NCBI GenBank assembly: GCA_013140975.1
Contig: JABFRV010000122.1
Coordinates: forward strand, 1 to 34,568
Reading direction: 5' to 3'
Length of the DNA stretch: 34,568 nucleotides
Origin: Saprospiraceae bacterium
GTDB taxonomy: Bacteria > Bacteroidota > Bacteroidia > Chitinophagales > Saprospiraceae
The notes under the pieces are model-generated. The model was not told where the DNA came from. It did no database searches and saw only the letters and a program-made list of their open reading frames with translations. The position numbers were made by a program, and so were the translations under genes. This document shows, one piece after another, positions 33,013 through 34,568 of this stretch; position 1 is the first letter of the stretch, and each line of letters begins with the position of its first letter.

Positions 33013-33438
33013 TCAGATATTTCTGATCATATTCCGATCCTTGATGATATCTTTTAATTCTTTTAAAATAGAATATTCATTAGGAAGAACTTTTTTGAAA
33101 GCATCTTTAATTGCAATGTAGGAACCTTGTGTAATCTCAGGAACTACATCCTTTACTTTTTCTTTTACAATATAAAGATCATTTTTTATCAAGGTGCGGA
33201 TTTTCGGAATATCGTGCCAGTCACCTTCGATTGCCAGAGTTTTAATCTTCTGACCATTATCATCAACAGAGTTAATTTCTATAGCCTGAAAATCTATCTT
33301 TAGATCTATATGACTTAAATCAGGACCACGTAGAATATGAAATGTATTTTCCTGAATATGGTTATTCATAAGGAGCACTTCCAAGCCTTTTTCATGTACG
33401 CGATATACAATAAAACGGATCTGATTTCGCAAGGTCAT
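33013..33438 (-). CDS. Nudix-like protein lacking a Nudix box, function unknown
   Basis: A 141-residue cytoplasmic protein. The start (NQIRFIVYRVHEKGLEVLLM) has the shape of a Nudix-fold first strand pair, but there is no GX5EX7REUXEEXGU motif anywhere, so hydrolase activity of that type is unlikely. The C-terminal half has charged, helical sequence (VKEKVKDVVPEITQGSYIAIKDAFKKVLP). It may be a ligand-binding Nudix relative or an unrelated fold; confidence in the fold is low, in the gene moderate. An exact -7 box precedes the ATG by 4 nt. It is 59 nt after rpoD and 7 nt before purC. Confidence 0.72.
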   Translation of the reverse strand: MTLRNQIRFIVYRVHEKGLEVLLMNNHIQENTFHILRGPDLSHIDLKIDFQAIEINSVDDNGQKIKTLAIEGDWHDIPKIRTLIKNDLYIVKEKVKDVVPEITQGSYIAIKDAFKKVLPNEYSILKELKDIIKDRNMIRNI

Positions 33439-33442
33439 GTGG

Positions 33443-33450
33443 CAAAGATA
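33443..33450 (-). promoter_or_regulatory. -7 element directly before the Nudix-like gene
   Basis: TATCTTTG on the minus strand, then CCAC, then ATG at 33438. The layout is identical to that before ccmE. No -33 TTG at the right distance. It would uncouple the Nudix-like gene and purC from rpoD. Confidence 0.5.
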
Positions 33451-33497
33451 ATAAAGGAAGAATTATTAAAGAAAATTACTTCTTAATATCCAGAAAC

Positions 33498-34352
33498 CTA
33501 ATAAAGCTGGGCAGGTTTTATTAATTTTCTCAGCCTTCTAAATGCGTGTTCTTTAAGTTGTCTTGTTCTCTCCCCGGAAATTCCTATAGTAGAAGCAATG
33601 ACATCTATAGATTCTGCTTTTGCACCATCCACTCCAAATATCATTTTAACAATGGTTCTTTCAACAGGTGATAAATGGTTTAAGGCATATTTAATTTCAT
33701 GCTTCACAGACTCATCCATCAAAAATGTTTCTGGTGTTTCCTGATTCTCATCAATAAGTATTTCCAGTTTAGCCATATCAGGGTCATCAGCATTAATAGG
33801 CTCATCCAATGAGCTATGACGAGCATTGCTGCCTAGTATACCAGTCATTTCTTCCTCAGTCATTTCCATTAATTCTGCAAGCTCTGAAACAGAAGGTTCT
33901 CTTTCAAATTCCTGCAAGAATTTCTGTTGCAAATTATTGATCTGTGTAATTGAATTAACCTTATTATAAGGCAATCGAATCATTCGACTATTCTCTACAA
34001 TAGCCTGCAAAATAGATTGGCGAATCCACCAAACTGCATAAGTAATAAATTTAAAACCCTTTGTCTCATCAAATCTCTTTGCAGCCTTTAGCAGACCTAC
34101 ATTCCCTTCATTGATTAAGTCATTTAGGGACAATCCATTATTTTGGTATTGCTTTGCAACTGAAACTACAAATCTCAAATTGCCGTTTACCATAGTTTTA
34201 AGAGCAATTTCATCTCCTGTTTTGATCTTCTTTGCAAGGCTTACTTCTTCTTCAGGTGTCAACATTGGAATACGACCGACTTCCAGAAGATATTTCTCTA
34301 AGCCCTCACTTTCTCTGGATGTGATCTTTTGTGATATTTTTAGCTGCCGCAT
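33498..34352 (-). CDS. rpoD: Primary sigma factor, Bacteroidota short RpoD
   Basis: A 284-residue sigma-70 family protein starting MRQLKISQKITSRES, the typical opening of the Bacteroidota housekeeping sigma, which lacks region 1.1. Region 1.2 is near 16-45, region 2 runs from about 50 with LNDLINEGNVGLLKAAKRFD (76-95) and FITYAVWWIRQSI (102-114), region 3 is about 130-175, and region 4.2 (TIGISGERTRQLKEHAFRRL, 255-274) is the helix-turn-helix reading the -33 element. In this phylum this factor reads TTG and TAnnTTTG, which fits the boxes listed here. No exact -7 box was found upstream of its own start. Confidence 0.95.
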   Translation of the reverse strand: MRQLKISQKITSRESEGLEKYLLEVGRIPMLTPEEEVSLAKKIKTGDEIALKTMVNGNLRFVVSVAKQYQNNGLSLNDLINEGNVGLLKAAKRFDETKGFKFITYAVWWIRQSILQAIVENSRMIRLPYNKVNSITQINNLQQKFLQEFEREPSVSELAELMEMTEEEMTGILGSNARHSSLDEPINADDPDMAKLEILIDENQETPETFLMDESVKHEIKYALNHLSPVERTIVKMIFGVDGAKAESIDVIASTIGISGERTRQLKEHAFRRLRKLIKPAQLY

Positions 34353-34568
34353 ATTAAGTAGAATCCCATTATGAACGAAAAAGTTTCCTTTGGGGACGTA
34401 AAAATGAAAGATTTAAGAAAATTTTAATTTAATTATAGATAGTCTTATTAAATTCGTTTTATAGAATTGAAAGGTCAACTGACTATTTAAATGAATGAAT
34501 GAAGTTAATTTTCTTATCAAATAAATAAGAAAGAATTGAAATTCCTTAAAGATTAAAATTATTAAAAA
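34353..34568. other. Upstream region of rpoD up to window edge
   Basis: No gene is evident in these 216 nt. It is very AT-rich. There is an 8-bp inverted repeat, TTTCTTAT (34510-34517) with ATAAGAAA (34525-34532), and a short ATGA-type tetranucleotide run near 34490-34502. The only -7-like hit is TTTATTTG on the minus strand (about 34524-34517), with one mismatch and inside the inverted repeat. Confidence 0.5.

Noticed and set aside
1-34568. Mobile element, prophage or defence island
   Set aside because: No transposase, integrase, phage or restriction gene was seen, and gene content and packing are those of a core chromosome segment.

Overview
The window is AT-rich chromosomal DNA from a member of the Bacteroidota, probably near the Saprospiria/Chitinophagia branch (the phylum is well supported, the class is a guess). 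The evidence is a short primary sigma factor without region 1.1, several exact copies of the Bacteroidota -7 element (TAnnTTTG) in front of genes, no obvious Shine-Dalgarno sequences, a PorD/DUF4835 protein, and a giant secreted protein ending in a type IX secretion (T9SS) type B sorting domain. I see no rRNA, tRNA, CRISPR array, insertion sequence or prophage. The content is mostly housekeeping, tightly packed and in short operons.

Layout. 1-932: end of creD (+) and a bidirectional terminator. 968-2871: a DHH phosphoesterase followed by an FKBP-type isomerase lipoprotein (-). 2984-3406: ndk (+). 3428-4857: a Nudix protein and dapF (-), divergent from pyrE with only 5 nt between the start codons. 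4863-9824: pyrE and an M42 peptidase, then an intergenic block of 7-bp-period repeats, then pnuC and priA (+). 10014-10892: an exported protein of unknown function (+). 11070-14948: bamD-rpoZ-coaBC-porD-purN (-). 15076-19955: ccmE-ccmF-DUF2520-small protein, then a putative lipoprotein (-). 20287-23819: an HtrA-type protease, an acyl-CoA carboxylase beta subunit, a 41-residue membrane peptide and a 100-residue exported protein (-). 23906-30665: tyrS, a lactate-monooxygenase-like flavoenzyme and a 1377-residue T9SS substrate (-). 30770-32020: a LolC/E-like permease (+). 32049-34352: rpoD, a Nudix-like protein and purC (-).

How the genes fit together. Nucleotide supply is well represented (pyrE, purN, purC, ndk, pnuC, the Nudix and DHH proteins), as is the cell envelope (bamD, porD, the permease, HtrA, creD, the FKBP lipoprotein, and dapF for diaminopimelate). 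The ccmE-ccmF pair belongs to System I-type cytochrome c maturation, and its CcmE carries Cys where the classical haem-binding His sits. PorD and the giant type B CTD protein both imply a working T9SS, though no other T9SS component is present here.

Most worth a second look: a tyrosyl-tRNA synthetase whose HIGH motif reads GLGN; six adhesin modules with almost invariant Cys-Trp-Cys spacing; heptamer repeats of three different sequence types in one gap; near-leaderless promoters of the form TAnnTTTG-CCAC-ATG; and the unannotated-size 41-codon gene behind the carboxylase. I did not find a clear new multi-gene defence or metabolic system.
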